A stretch of DNA of 64,000 nucleotides from Bacillota bacterium. GTDB lineage: Bacteria; Bacillota_E; Sulfobacillia; Sulfobacillales; JAIMBI01. This document shows, piece after piece, positions 1 through 9,486 of this stretch. Each line of letters begins with the position of its first letter. Within the stretch, counting starts at the first letter, position 1. The stretch is from positions 136,777 through 200,776 of the forward strand of contig JAKARZ010000001.1 of NCBI GenBank assembly GCA_021828405.1. The letters are read 5' to 3'. The notes under the pieces were generated by a model. It made no database searches. It was not told where the DNA came from and was given only the letters and a program-made list of their open reading frames with translations. The position numbers and the translations under genes are program-made.

Positions 1-89
1 TCGCGGCCTGGTGGACGGGCCACTACTATCCGATGCACACGGTCAGCCAGGAGGCCGCCCACGGGCCGCGGTGGACCCTCACACCCTGA
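1..89 (+). CDS. C-terminal end of an unidentified protein (partial)
   Basis: An open frame enters from the left edge and stops with TGA at 87-89. The 28 visible residues are rich in aromatics and histidine (WWTGHYYPMHT) and end in WTLTP. The next gene starts 23 bases after this stop behind a good ribosome binding site, which supports an operon reading through here. Too little is visible to name a family. Confidence 0.35.
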   Translation, partial: AAWWTGHYYPMHTVSQEAAHGPRWTLTP

Positions 90-112
90 GCAAATCAAGA
101 GGTGGTGACCCG

Positions 113-580
113 GTGGATCCCGAGGTAAATCAAGGAATGGCTCAAAAGGCGGACCGCTGGACGCGCCCGTGGCCCACACACCACGTCGTGTTGGGACTGG
201 CGGGGGCCGTGCTGGCAGTGTGGGCCCTCACAGCCCTGGGCTTATGGGTAGCCCCTCTCATCATCGCGTTCCTGTGGGCCCTGGGGGTGCCGGGCACCTT
301 GCGCCAATATGCCGGTGCCCTGCTGGCGGGTGTTGGGGGCTACCTGCTTCCGCTCGGCCTGGCGGCACCGACCGTGCCCGTGGGACGCGCATCCCAGGTG
401 GTGGCGAGCATCATGGGATTCGGCACACACGGCACCGGACTCTTGGTGTGGGTCATGACCGCCCTCACGGCGGCACTGCTGGCCGTAGCCGGTGCGTGGG
501 TGGGCCACGCCAGCCGTCAGGTGGTGTTGGGTCGCAGCGCGCACACACTCGCGGCGCCGTCCGGCACATTGGATCGGTAA
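113..580 (+). CDS. Small multi-pass membrane protein of unknown function
   Basis: This frame encodes about 155 residues from a GTG at 113, chosen because AGAGGTGG lies about 7 bases upstream. An ATG at 137 is the alternative. After a short polar N-terminus there are about four hydrophobic segments, including VLGLAGAVLAVWALTALGLW and a Gly/Leu-rich pair (LLAGVGGYLLPLGLAAP). A short basic tail follows. I recognise no family. It appears to be the last gene of an operon that begins left of the window, and everything to its right is decayed accessory DNA. Confidence 0.5.
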   Translation: MDPEVNQGMAQKADRWTRPWPTHHVVLGLAGAVLAVWALTALGLWVAPLIIAFLWALGVPGTLRQYAGALLAGVGGYLLPLGLAAPTVPVGRASQVVASIMGFGTHGTGLLVWVMTALTAALLAVAGAWVGHASRQVVLGRSAHTLAAPSGTLDR

Positions 581-1127
581 CGACGGGCCGCAGCGCACAG
601 CCCGCGGGGCTGGCTTGCGCGCCACGCAGGCGTGGTCCGCGTGAGGTCCATGCATGGCGCATAGGCAAGTTCTCCGGGCACCGCTTTCCGATGGGGGCGT
701 CCACCGGCCTGCGACGGATGTTCCCTCCCTCGGATGCTCCGCTTTCTGGTGCCGACTTCTCGGGCCTGCGTCGGTTCGACTCCGCGTAGGCGAGTCCAAG
801 AGGGCACCCCGTCGGGTTCAAGGATCCCCGGGGGAACCCCGGTCGTGACCACGGAGAGCAAACGCCGCCGCCTGGCCGACTTGCTTCGTCCGTGGGCGAA
901 GGGACCCGGACCGGTCGCGTCCTTGGCCGCGCGATCCCCGCGCGATGTGAACCATCCTATCTAGTGGTGTTTGCGAGGGTAGGGTGGTGGGCGGGGAACT
1001 CGGAAAGGCAAACGTGGCCCCCGCGGGGTCCAAGACGTTCGCGACGAGGTAGGGGTCCCGACCTCGGTACCGTGCTGGCCGCGACGTTGAGGCCCCACTC
1101 GGGTTCGCTCTGGAGTCCGACGTAGTC
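581..1127. other. Intergenic stretch, no supported gene
   Basis: Several overlapping open frames occur on both strands, as expected by chance at this GC content. None has a ribosome binding site together with protein-like composition. I see no RNA gene or clear repeat. Confidence 0.4.
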
Positions 1128-1480
1128 ATGGGTCACCAGACAGCGAGACGGATGCTGCCAGGTCAGCAGGGGGATGAAGTGGAGGCGGAGCAGCTCGCCC
1201 GATATGTCATGGACGAGCGCATCCACACTGGACCGAGCGACGGACAGCATCCGGTGTTGTACGTGGACGGAGGAGCCCAGCGGCCCGCCGATGGCACCGC
1301 TGAGAGCGAGGCCGAGTGGCGCACGGTCCAGCGCCTGCTACCGCGGTTGGCCCAGACGTTCTACCACCACATGGATGTGGTGGTGGCCGACGCGGAATAC
1401 TGCACCCAAGTATTTCTGCAGGCTGTGCGGGGCTACGGCTGAGCCGCCGTGGTCCGGTTGAAGAACGACCGGCTGACGAT
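1128..1480 (+). pseudogene. Transposase fragment (IS4/IS1634-like)
   Basis: The frame reads protein-like sequence in the style of DDE transposases of the IS4-like group. A VLYVDGG segment is followed by RLLPRLAQTFYHHMDVVVAD, the usual context of the second catalytic aspartate (VVADAEY). It stops at 1440-1442. Similar sequence (AVVRLKNDRL) continues after the stop and hits another stop within 45 bases. No intact N-terminus or terminal inverted repeats are seen. I read it as an old, dead insertion-sequence remnant. The family assignment is from memory of motif style and is tentative. Confidence 0.45.
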
Positions 1481-1888
1481 CTAGCAGCATGCGTAAGGCT
1501 TGCGCCAGATCACGGCGCCGGTGCTGTACCAAGCGACCAGCACAGAAACTCTGGTGCTGTGGGTTCTCCCCGCCCTGACGTGGGGGCCGCTCACCCGGGT
1601 GCGGGTCGTGGTGTGGCCGCGAGGGGCGTATCGTGCCGGCCGCCCACCGGAGGACGACCCGTACCACGCGGGCTGGGCTGTCGACGGCGGGCCCCGGGAT
1701 GAGGTGCGTTGCGATCCCACCCGGCCAGCCCTCCATGATCTGGCAGCGCGATGGCCTTCGACTCGGTGCCCTTTTCCCGCGCCTCGGACCGCCGTTGGTC
1801 ATGCGCCGCCGGGATTGGCTTACGTCCGCAACAATGACTTGACATCCACGCATGCGATGCATTACGGTAGCTACAAGGAGGATGGAGC

Positions 1889-2116
1889 ATGGCGATCGTC
1901 ACAAGCAAGGGGCAGGTGACCCTGCCGAAAATGGTGCGGGATGCGCTCGGCCTGACCGCCGGCTCGCAGCTCACGTTTGACATTCGTGACAACCAAGTGA
2001 CTCTGCGGCGCGTGATCCCAGATGAGAACTTCGCCAAGTGGCACGGGTTCTTAAAGGGGGTGCTGCCGGAGGGCGAGACCGTCGATGAGCGGTTGCGGGA
2101 AGATCGGGGATCATGA
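1889..2116 (+). CDS. AbrB/SpoVT-type antitoxin (VapB-like)
   Basis: This 75-residue protein has the swapped-hairpin AbrB DNA-binding fold in its first 45 residues: TSKGQVTLPKMVRDALGL, then a hydrophobic strand and RDNQVTLRR. The acidic C-terminal tail (DERLREDRGS) is of the kind that binds the toxin. An AAGGAGG site sits just upstream of the ATG. The stop overlaps the start of the following PIN-domain gene (ATGA), the classic arrangement of a translationally coupled toxin-antitoxin pair. By family analogy it should neutralise the toxin and autorepress the operon. Confidence 0.9.
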   Translation: MAIVTSKGQVTLPKMVRDALGLTAGSQLTFDIRDNQVTLRRVIPDENFAKWHGFLKGVLPEGETVDERLREDRGS

Positions 2117-2613
2117 CCACGGCCATCGACACCAACATTCTGTTGGACATTCTCATCGCGAACCGTTTCGCACTGGATTCCGTGGCCGCTCTCCAGTCGA
2201 TTCAGGCAACGGGGCGTACCGTCGTTTGCCCGGTGGTCTTTGCGGAACTCGCGTCCTATTTTGTGCGCCACAGGGATACCCCAAGCGGGGCCACCGTCGA
2301 GAGCTTCTTAGCAGACGTAGGAGTCGACCTCGACGGCTTCGGGACCTCGACTCTGATCCAGGCCGGAGAGGCTTGGGCTGCGTACAGCCGGGACCGCGCC
2401 CGTGGCCTCACGTGCGGATCATGTGGGACCCAATGGAGTCCTGACTGCCCGGCGTGCCACGCGGCAACTACCTTACGCCAACACTTGGTGGCCGACTTTC
2501 TCATAGGGGCGCATGCGTCGTGCCAAGCCGACGCGTTGCTGACGCGGGACCTAGGCTATTACCGCACGTACTTTAAAGGCCTTCGGCTGGTCGAGCCTCG
2601 CCACGCCGATTAG
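2113..2613 (+). CDS. PIN-domain toxin (VapC-like) with a zinc-knuckle insertion
   Basis: This 166-residue protein is longer than the usual VapC of about 130-140. PIN acidic positions are visible: AIDTN at residues 4-8, AEL near 45, VADF near 129 and TRDLGYY near 144-150. VapC proteins are Mg-dependent ribonucleases, often cutting tRNA or rRNA. Between the third and fourth helices is an insertion with two CxxC pairs (CGSCG and CPACH, residues about 97-115), which would form a zinc knuckle. It overlaps the upstream antitoxin by 4 bases, so the two should be co-expressed. The domain call is firm; the zinc binding is inferred. Confidence 0.85.
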   Translation: MTTAIDTNILLDILIANRFALDSVAALQSIQATGRTVVCPVVFAELASYFVRHRDTPSGATVESFLADVGVDLDGFGTSTLIQAGEAWAAYSRDRARGLTCGSCGTQWSPDCPACHAATTLRQHLVADFLIGAHASCQADALLTRDLGYYRTYFKGLRLVEPRHAD

Positions 2614-2723
2614 CGGTAAACCGTACGCTCGAGATACCCACGATCATCGTCGGGGGTCCCCACGTTTCAGCATTAGGCATTCCCTGGTTTCAGCACTGTC
2701 ATTGGTATTTCAGATCTTATTCT

Positions 2724-2894
2724 CTAGTGTCCTGAGTTAGTATTGCGCTTGCAATAGGTTGCCAGGGACGAGAGAATTTGGTCGGCCGTCTTCACCCAGA
2801 CATAGGGCCGGGGATGGTCATTCCACGCCGCGATCCACGCCCGGATGTGCGCCTCCAAATCGGCGACACTCCAATGCACGGATCGCCCGGACGC
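2724..2894 (-). pseudogene. IS630-family transposase C-terminal remnant
   Basis: Read on the minus strand, this stretch encodes about 55 residues typical of the IS630 C-terminus: DLEAHIRAWIAAWNDHPRP, then YVWVKTADQILSSLATYC and NSGH followed by TAG. The rest of the transposase, including the DDE catalytic core, is missing. It sits between two toxin-antitoxin operons. It is the only recognisable content of the 2614-2929 gap, apart from a short AT-richer stretch at about 2680-2740. Confidence 0.75.
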
Positions 2895-2929
2895 TTGCAA
2901 TCTGCAGCCGAAAGAGGGATGCTCGCATC

Positions 2930-3160
2930 ATGAACATCACGGTGCGGAACGTCAGTCAAGAGACGCGTGATATTCTCGCCCAGCGCGCGGCTCGATCCGG
3001 GCGATCGTTGCAGGAGTATCTGCGCCTCACTCTGGACGACCTCGCCGCCCAGGCGGATATCCACAACCTGATGGAGCGCGTCGAAGCAAGGCTTCGGGCT
3101 ACGGGCCGACCGGTCCCGGCCGACGTGATTCTGCGCCATCGCGATGCGGACCGCCGGTGA
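2930..3160 (+). CDS. Ribbon-helix-helix antitoxin (FitA/VapB-like)
   Basis: This 76-residue protein begins MNITVRNVSQETRDILAQRA, a typical ribbon-helix-helix N-terminus: one DNA-contacting beta strand followed by a helix. RSGRSLQEYLRLTLDDLAAQ completes the dimerisation helix. The ATG at 2930 is chosen over longer open frame because the conserved strand starts exactly there and AAAGAGGG lies upstream. The end overlaps the following PIN-domain gene (GTGA). It should bind its toxin through the C-terminal half and autoregulate the pair. Confidence 0.85.
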   Translation: MNITVRNVSQETRDILAQRAARSGRSLQEYLRLTLDDLAAQADIHNLMERVEARLRATGRPVPADVILRHRDADRR

Positions 3161-3573
3161 CCATCGTTGCAGATGCGTCCATGGTGGTAGCGGGCCTGAC
3201 GGATGCAGGGCCGGATGGGGTTTGGGCGCGGCACATCCTAACCACCAAGCGGCTGGTGGCGCCCCACCTCATGATGGCCGAAGCCGCCAATATACTCCGG
3301 CGCCTAGCCTTGGCGAACCAAATCTCCTGGGAAATCACTCACCAGGCGCACAACGACTTAGTGGCCCTTCCTGTGCAGCTGTTGCCGTATGCGCCGTTCT
3401 TCGAGCGGATATTTTCCCTCGGCACACAGTTGACCTGCTACGACGCTTGGTATGTGGCGGTGGCCGAGCGGATGCGGGGGCCCCTCGCTACTTTGGACCG
3501 CCGTTTGGCGCGGAGCCCTGGAGCTCCGTGCGCCTTCGCGTTACCGCCCCCCATCCCTTCTGCTGGCAAATAG
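3157..3573 (+). CDS. PIN-domain toxin (VapC-like)
   Basis: This 138-residue protein starts at a GTG that overlaps the antitoxin stop. It begins TIVADASMVVAGL, carrying the first PIN aspartate. It keeps the AEAANILRR segment with the conserved glutamate, and LTCYDAWYVAVAERM followed by LATLDRRLA for the remaining acidic residues. It is predicted to be a sequence-specific ribonuclease held inactive by the upstream protein. The last 20 residues are proline-rich and less typical, so a slightly altered C-terminus is possible. It is the second toxin-antitoxin pair within 1.7 kb. Confidence 0.85.
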   Translation: MTIVADASMVVAGLTDAGPDGVWARHILTTKRLVAPHLMMAEAANILRRLALANQISWEITHQAHNDLVALPVQLLPYAPFFERIFSLGTQLTCYDAWYVAVAERMRGPLATLDRRLARSPGAPCAFALPPPIPSAGK

Positions 3574-5185
3574 CGCCAACCTCTGGCTGCCGCCCCCGTG
3601 GGTCCCTCGACGGCGCTCCACCGAACGCCTTCGGAGCTGGCCAGGCCGGCGCAGGATGCGAAACCCTGCCCCGATGACCTAGCAACGCAGCGGCGGCTGT
3701 CTCATGGAAACAACCTAAGCGTTCAGGGCCCAGCGCACCCAGGCACTGATCCGGGCCGCGGTCTCCGCTCTGTGGCTGGCTCGGGACACGAAGCAGCACT
3801 CGGCGAAGGATGGGGTAAGACTGCACGGAGACCTGACAGAATCAGGGGAAAAGGAGTTGATCTCACCAGCAGAGGCCGCTGAACGACTTTGCCTGCCTCC
3901 CACACTGTGGAACCGGCGGGGCAACCTGACGTCGGTCCAGTTGCCACGCGCGACGGCGCTCGCGGAACGCGGATCTGCACAGATAGCCATCCTCCGGTGA
4001 CGACGCCGGAAGCTTGTCGCTGGTTGCGTGCCGGGTTCCAGGGCAACCGTTTTGGCCACAGCCAGCTTCTTCCCAGGAGATGCTGGCGGAACCTGGTCGG
4101 CACCGCTGAGCGCATGGCGGCCCCCGAGTGAAGAGCCTCTTCATGTCCGCTGAGTCGGTGGCGCGGCCCTCCGGGACAGTCGGAGCGGTGGGACCTGCCG
4201 TGCCTGCGGGCGCGGCACATGTCCGTTGCGTTGCATCACCCCACCCCCGGATACGATACCCTGGACCGAAAATCCTGCCTGGCGGATTACTTGGTCGGCG
4301 CGTCGGCCTCCGCTTCAGCCAGCCGCCGCGCGTGGTGGAGCACGTGCGCCAGGTCCCGCGCAATGCTGTAACGCAGGTGCAGGGTGGCACCCAGCTCGCG
4401 TGCCGGGATCCCCGCCGTCTGCATGGCATGCCGCAGAGGGTCCAAACCCTTCACGGTGTAGCTGTAGGTGTAGGCAACCCTCGAGGCGGGCAGCTTCTTG
4501 GCAAACGCCTCGATGGTGTCCGCCACGAGCATCATGGCCACCCTCGCTACCAGGACGGACAATGGGAGCGGCGTCCGCCGCCTCGCAGCCAGGATGTGGC
4601 GGATGCTCTGCAACCGTCTGGGGGCTGGGAGACCCGAGCCGACCGCGGGGAGTCGCGCCCCACGATCGCGGCACTGATGCCAAGGTCTTGCTGTTGCACG
4701 ACCCCCGTCATCTGGGGGAGACTCTTCCAAGTCCAGCGCCACGGGTATGCCGGGTCTTCCCGGGTCGTCGGCTCCACCACGGGAGCAACGCCGCCTCAGG
4801 CGTCGGGTCCTGGACCATCCGGGCCAGAGACCCCCCGCCAGGCGGCCTGCCGTCCCGGCGCGGCAGGGGTCCGGATGTTCTCGGTCCGCGAGCCCGCACC
4901 GAATCGTCGCCCGAGTCAGCCGGTCATCCGTCACCCCCGCGATGCCGCTGCGCTCCACCACCTTGCGTCGGCTCGGGGTCTCGCGGGTGATCGCTGCTCG
5001 CGTCGGGAGACCACCCATGGATTTCAGGTCGCCCCGCGTGTTATCCGCCACATGCACACACCCCCTCTGCGCCGTGGCTTCTCGCAGTGTGTTGTCGGTC
5101 CTCTGTTTGGCACAGCGGGCGGCGTCGGCTTTGATGCCCCCGGGGCGTCAATACAGGATTGCCGCGGACGTCGTACACTCTGACC
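3574..5185. other. Long intergenic stretch with one degenerate coding fragment
   Basis: There is no convincing intact gene over about 1.6 kb. Long open frames exist on both strands but have the Arg/Pro/Ala/Gly-rich composition of GC-rich shadow frames. The one coherent piece is listed separately at 4287-4556. A short + strand stretch near 3850-4000 (SPAEAAERLCLPP) looks protein-like but is too brief to name. Confidence 0.45.
4287..4556 (-). pseudogene. Unidentified protein fragment, C-terminal end only
   Basis: The last 90 or so residues of a longer minus-strand frame change from low-complexity shadow composition to balanced protein-like sequence. Examples are LVADTIEAFAKKLPASRVAY, then TYSYTVKGLDPLRHAMQTAG and RYSIARDLAHVLHHARRLAE before a stop. 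The sequence upstream in the same frame does not continue this character, so the N-terminus has been lost or frameshifted. I do not recognise the family. A mobile-element protein is possible, given the neighbourhood. Confidence 0.35.
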
Positions 5186-7042
5186 ATGGATATTGGGCAG
5201 TTGCTCCTGGGACGTCCTTTACGGAAGCGCGACGCTGGCCACGAGGAGATTGGCAGCACCGAGGGATTGGCAGCGCTGTCGCTGGATGCCCTGTCGTCCG
5301 TGGCGTATGGCCCGGAAGCCATCGCGATCGTCCTCATCACGGCCGGGCTCGGGGCCATGCACTACCTGCTACCCATCTCCTTGACTCTCATCGGGCTGTT
5401 GCTGCTGCTGGTCCTGTCCTACAGCCAGGTGATCGAGGCGTACCCGGCGGGCGGTGGGGCGTACGCCGTGTCGCGCGCCAACCTCGGGACAAACGTCAGC
5501 CAGGTGGCCGCCGCGGCGCTGGTGGTGGACTATACCCTCACCGTGGCCATTTCCATCTCCGCCGGGGTCGAAGCGCTGACCTCGGCGTTCCCGGCGGCCC
5601 AGCCGTGGGCGCTCACGATATGCCTCGCGGTGTTGGCCGTGGTGACTCTGATGAATTTGCGGGGGGTGGGCGAGAGCGCCCGGGCCTTCCTGTTGCCCAC
5701 GCTGGTGTTCATCGTGGGGCTGTTGGGCTTGATGGCGTGGGGATTCGTGCATCCGATGGCGGTGGCGGTCCACCCGCTACCTGCCGCCAAGCCGGTGCCG
5801 CTCTTTTTCCTGTTGACCGCGTTCGCCGCGGGCTGCACGGCTCTTACGGGCGTGGAGGCCATCGCCAACGGGGTGCCATTGTTTCGTGAACCCCGCCAGT
5901 TGCGGGCCAAGCGCACGGAGTGGCTATTGGGAGGCATTCTGGCGCTGATGCTGTTGGGGCTCGCCGTGTTGACCATCCGATTCTCGGTGGCACCGGGTGG
6001 CGCCCAAACGATGCTGAGCAAGGTGATGGTGGCCGCCGTGGGCCGTTCCTGGGTGTATTACGTGGTGGCCCTGGCCATCACCGTGGTGCTGGCCTTGGCG
6101 GCCAACACGTCGTTTGGCGGGCTGCCGCTGTTGTCGAACATCTTGGCGCGGGATGGCTATCTCCCACACGTGTTTGCCATGCGGGGCGACCGCCTAGTGT
6201 TTTCACCTGGGATCTATGTGTTGGCCGCCGCCGCCGCGCTCTTGCTGATTGCATCCGGAGGCAACACCCAGGCTCTCATCCCCCTGTTTGCCATTGGGGT
6301 TTTTACCGGGTTCACGCTGTCCCAGACGGGGATGGTAATGCACTGGTGGCATGCGCGCCCGCCCCACTGGGCGCTGCGCGCCGGGCTGAATGGCCTCGGC
6401 GCACTGGCCACCGGTGTGGCCACCTTGCTGTTTGTCGTTACGAAATTTACCGAGGGCGCCTGGGTGGTCGTCGTGGTCATCCCGCTGCTGGTCGTGATGT
6501 TTCGCGGGATTCACCGCTATTACGACCGGGTCAACGCGGTGTTGCTGCCGGGGCACACCCCGGGTCCCGTGGAGGCGCGGCCCCACCCCATGATCGTGGT
6601 GCCCATTGCGCCGCGCTTGTCCGAACTCACGCGCCGTGCCTTGGATCACGCGCTGTCGCTGAGCGACGACGTGGTAGCGGTGGCCATTCTCTTGGACCCC
6701 GAGTCGGACGAGGATCCCACCGAAGCGTCCTTCCGCCAAGCCTGGACCGATTGGGCCCCGCCGGTTCGCCTAGAAATCATCCGCTCCGAGTATCACTCCT
6801 TGATTCGCCCCATTCTCCAGTTCATCGACGGGCTGACCCCGAAAGCCCACCAACGCCGCGTGGTGCTGATCCCCGAGGTTGTGCCCGACAGTGCCTACGG
6901 GGAGCTTCTGCACAATCAGATTGGGACCATGTTGGCGTCGGCCCTGCGTCGGCGCACGGACGTGATGATCGCGTTGGTCCCGATGCATATCCATCAAGAA
7001 TTTGTCCCAGCCACCGCCACGGAACCTCGTCCCAGCAATTGA
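5186..7042 (+). CDS. APC-superfamily permease, KimA-like potassium/cation transporter
   Basis: This 618-residue integral membrane protein has about 12 transmembrane segments in the first 470 residues and a cytosolic C-terminal region of about 150 residues. The N-terminus (LLGRPLRKRDAGHEEIGSTE, then LSLDALSSVAYGPEA) and the EAYPAGGGAY segment match the APC permease branch that includes B. subtilis KimA (YdaO), a high-affinity potassium importer controlled by cyclic di-AMP. The C-terminal part (MIVVPIAPRLSELTRRALDH, then VAVAILLDPESDEDP) looks like a universal-stress-protein-type nucleotide-binding fold. I start at ATG 5186; a TTG at 5159 is possible. No clear ribosome binding site is seen. The substrate could also be an amino acid. 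It stands alone between decayed regions. Confidence 0.75.
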   Translation: MDIGQLLLGRPLRKRDAGHEEIGSTEGLAALSLDALSSVAYGPEAIAIVLITAGLGAMHYLLPISLTLIGLLLLLVLSYSQVIEAYPAGGGAYAVSRANLGTNVSQVAAAALVVDYTLTVAISISAGVEALTSAFPAAQPWALTICLAVLAVVTLMNLRGVGESARAFLLPTLVFIVGLLGLMAWGFVHPMAVAVHPLPAAKPVPLFFLLTAFAAGCTALTGVEAIANGVPLFREPRQLRAKRTEWLLGGILALMLLGLAVLTIRFSVAPGGAQTMLSKVMVAAVGRSWVYYVVALAITVVLALAANTSFGGLPLLSNILARDGYLPHVFAMRGDRLVFSPGIYVLAAAAALLLIASGGNTQALIPLFAIGVFTGFTLSQTGMVMHWWHARPPHWALRAGLNGLGALATGVATLLFVVTKFTEGAWVVVVVIPLLVVMFRGIHRYYDRVNAVLLPGHTPGPVEARPHPMIVVPIAPRLSELTRRALDHALSLSDDVVAVAILLDPESDEDPTEASFRQAWTDWAPPVRLEIIRSEYHSLIRPILQFIDGLTPKAHQRRVVLIPEVVPDSAYGELLHNQIGTMLASALRRRTDVMIALVPMHIHQEFVPATATEPRPSN

Positions 7043-7419
7043 CCCGAAAGCACACAAATTCGCTGGATGGATTCCGAAGGACCCCGACAGCTGGGTGCTG
7101 AAAGGGGTTGGTCACGATGCATTGTCGGATGGTCGCAGCCGCCGAGGGCACTCGGGCTCGGTGGACGGCCTTGAGTGGGGAATACCACGAGCTCTCGCCG
7201 CTTGGCGGTGGCCGCAAGGCGTGACGGCCGACGACCGGACCCTCGCGGCCGCGCCGCTCGCCCTGGTCGAGCCGACGCCCCGCAGCAACCCGGAATCGCC
7301 GTGCCGGTGGACGGGCCCAGCATCCCGACCGCGATGCGCCGTGCCACTACATCGCGGACCGAACCGCCCCCGCCGCCCACCAACCCGTGATCTCGATGGA
7401 CGCGAAGCAGAAAGCGCTC
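7043..7419. other. Intergenic stretch between the transporter and an IS21 remnant
   Basis: Minus-strand frames here are out-of-frame continuations of the broken istA, with no matching IstA C-terminal sequence. An istB gene, expected downstream of istA on the minus strand, is absent. I see no promoter, terminator or RNA. Confidence 0.4.
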
Positions 7420-8508
7420 ATGGGGGGGGGGGTGCAGGTGACGCCAGGGCACGGAATACAGTACCCGGTGGACCTGACACCGCGCATCGGGACCGACGGT
7501 GGCCGTCGTCCAGGTGGCAAGTTCCCACGGCTGGGGCGGAAGCGGGAGGGCCACGGGGTGCTCGTCGGTCTGGAAGTGGACCGCGGGGGAGCGGCCGGTC
7601 GTCCCGTGGATCCGGTGCCCCGCCTCCTCCCGACACCAGCGCGCCGCCGCCTCGTTCATGGCCGCGACGGAGGGCCAGTCTTTGCCGCCCCAGAACGCGT
7701 CCCGGATATAGGGCATCGGACGCTCGACGCGGGGTTTGTCCTTGGGGTGCACAGCGCGGGCCGGGTCCACGAGAAACCCGTAGTGGGCCGCGCATTCCGC
7801 GTAGCTCTTGTTCACCTGGGGGTCATACCAGTCCGCCTGCGCCACGCCGGTCTTGAGGTTGTCCAGCACCACCCGGTGCGGCACCGCCCCAAAGAAGCTG
7901 AACGCGGCGACGTGCGCCTGACACCAGGCGGCTGGGTCCATCGTCGGCGTACACCACACGAAGAGGTGCCGGCTGCAGGTCCAGACCATGCTGAAGGCCC
8001 AGATTCGGTGCCGCCGCTGGGGCCGCGGGTCCGTCCAGCGTCCCATGAGGCCCCAGTCCACCTGGACCTCTTCGCCGAGCGGCGGATCCGGCCGCCACAT
8101 GGTCACGGCCGCCGCCGAGGGTGCGCCCTCCAGCGTGGCACAGTAGCGGCGGAACGTGCGCAGACTCACCATGCAGCCGGTATCCCGGACCAAGCGGCGC
8201 CAGACCGTGGTGACGGTGTTCGTGGTCAGCCCCGTCACGATCCGGTCGTGGTACGGCGCCAGGCGGGCTTGCGCCGGGTGCTCCGGCACGAGCCGGGGGA
8301 ACACTTGTCGGTACAGGGCCTGCCAGTCAGCGAGCGTGACGCCCGGTTGGCCGGGCGTGTAGCCCGCGTCTTGCGCGAGCCGGATGTACTTCCGCACGGT
8401 ATGGCGGTCGACCCCCAGATTCCGTTCCAACGCCCGCAAGCTGTCGCCGGCGTGCCAGTGTTGCCAGATCTCCACACAATCGCGCATCGCGAACTCCCTT
8501 CGTCCCAT
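7420..8508 (-). pseudogene. istA: IS21-family transposase IstA, broken at its C-terminus
   Basis: About 360 residues read as a good IstA: an N-terminal helix-turn-helix (CVEIWQHWHAGDSLRALERN, then LGVDRHTVRKYIRLA), and the DDE core with GEEVQVDWG, RHLFVWCTP and the FFGAVPHRVVLDNLKTGV block. It ends near HPPPHERFLLRVHR at a run of ten G residues on the + strand (about 7423-7432). Beyond it the frame turns into shadow sequence. The ATP-binding partner IstB is missing, so the element cannot move itself. The ATG at 8508 has AGAGGAG upstream, and an ATG at 8487 is also possible. A slipped G-run or a deletion could each explain the break. Confidence 0.8.
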
Positions 8509-8580
8509 CGCGTGACTCCTCTCTGAATCCCGGAGGACTCGGAGAGGGCTTGGCGGTCCGAAGGAGAGATCCTGGCCGGG

Positions 8581-8651
8581 GGAATTCCGCGGCCAGCGGG
8601 TGGGGGAATTACCTGGCCACCTTACCCCTTACGGGGTGGAATTACGTGGCC
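8581..8651. repeat. Three short direct repeats at the IS21 element end
   Basis: A 14-base motif close to GGAATTMCSTGGCC occurs three times, at 8581-8594, 8605-8618 and 8638-8651, just upstream of istA. IS21 elements carry multiple terminal repeats that act as transposase-binding sites. This is therefore probably the istA-side end of the element, lying directly against a truncated abrB gene. Confidence 0.65.
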
Positions 8652-8784
8652 GTCGACAACCAACCCAGTCCACCAGCGTCAGCGGGGTGTCGGTCGCCAG
8701 CCCGTACCGGTCTCGAATGGCCTTTGGCAATGTCACGACACCGCGCTCACGCACCTGAGCGACATACTGGCGCACGTGCCACAT
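8652..8784 (-). pseudogene. AbrB-type antitoxin gene cut by the IS21 end
   Basis: From the ATG at 8784 the minus strand encodes YVAQVRERGVVTLPKAIRDR, then YGLATDTPLTLVD. This is the DNA-binding half of an AbrB/VapB antitoxin. It breaks off after about 40 residues where the IS21 terminal repeats begin. No partner toxin is seen nearby. The insertion most likely truncated an antitoxin gene. Confidence 0.65.
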
Positions 8785-8898
8785 CCCCTTCGTCTTATCT
8801 ATCACAGAAAAGCAGAAATGCAGACAGCCTGCGTGCCGCATCGGTGAAAGGACCCCCGCGGTGGCCGGAACCCCCACGACGTGTCCAGGAACCCCGGC

Positions 8899-9243
8899 TC
8901 ATAGAGGGCGCTCCGCCCCCGGCAACAGGCGGTCCTCCACCCCCGGAATCGCCAACGGCCGTTGCTTCGCGGGTTGCCCGGGCTTCGGGATATAGACCCG
9001 CCGCACCGGCGGCGCGTGGTAGGTTCGTCGTGTCAGACGGGCCCCCAGGTCCGCCAGGTGGACGTCCAGGTTGTGGCGATAGGCGTTCAGACTCATGCGG
9101 TCCGCGCCGGCGGCTCCGTGCTGGTTCATCTGCCTAAAGGTCTCCACCAGGAATGCTGCCGTGAGGTGATGGGCCAAGGCGGTGAACCGCTCCTGCAGCG
9201 CCGCCTGAGCTCTCTTGTTGATGCGCGCGCGTCCCGTATCCAT
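8899..9243 (-). pseudogene. ltrA: Group II intron reverse transcriptase/maturase, N-terminal fragment
   Basis: The frame encodes about 114 residues of an LtrA-like protein. It reads NKRAQAALQERFTALAHHLT, then the RT0/RT1 region (GADRMSLNAYRHNLDVHLAD, YHAPPVRRVYIPKPGQPAKQ) and ends RPLAIPGVEDRLL. The polymerase active site (YADD) and the maturase domain are missing. It lies between the cut antitoxin gene and an intact VapB gene, and I see no intron RNA structure around it. Confidence 0.75.
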
Positions 9244-9486
9244 GTCGTGCTCCTCCTCTGTGCGAGGGACCCGTCAAGATTCGCCTGCAGAAACCGTGGA
9301 CGGCCTTCCCCCGGTACGCGGCTTTCCCACGCGCTGAGTACTATGCCGTCCTCCGACTCCTCCTGGGGCGTTTCCCGCCGCCCCACTTGTGGCGGCCGCA
9401 GCTGCATCGGAGAGGGCGGTCGCCACATTGCGTCCGTCGGGCGTCTGGTGCATACTCGGTATATACCAGTGGGCGGGGGCGATTTC

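Noticed and set aside
4128..5889. Two long + strand frames (351 and 380 residues) before and into the transporter gene
   Set aside because: Arg/Pro/Gly-rich with no start signals; the second overlaps the transporter out of frame.
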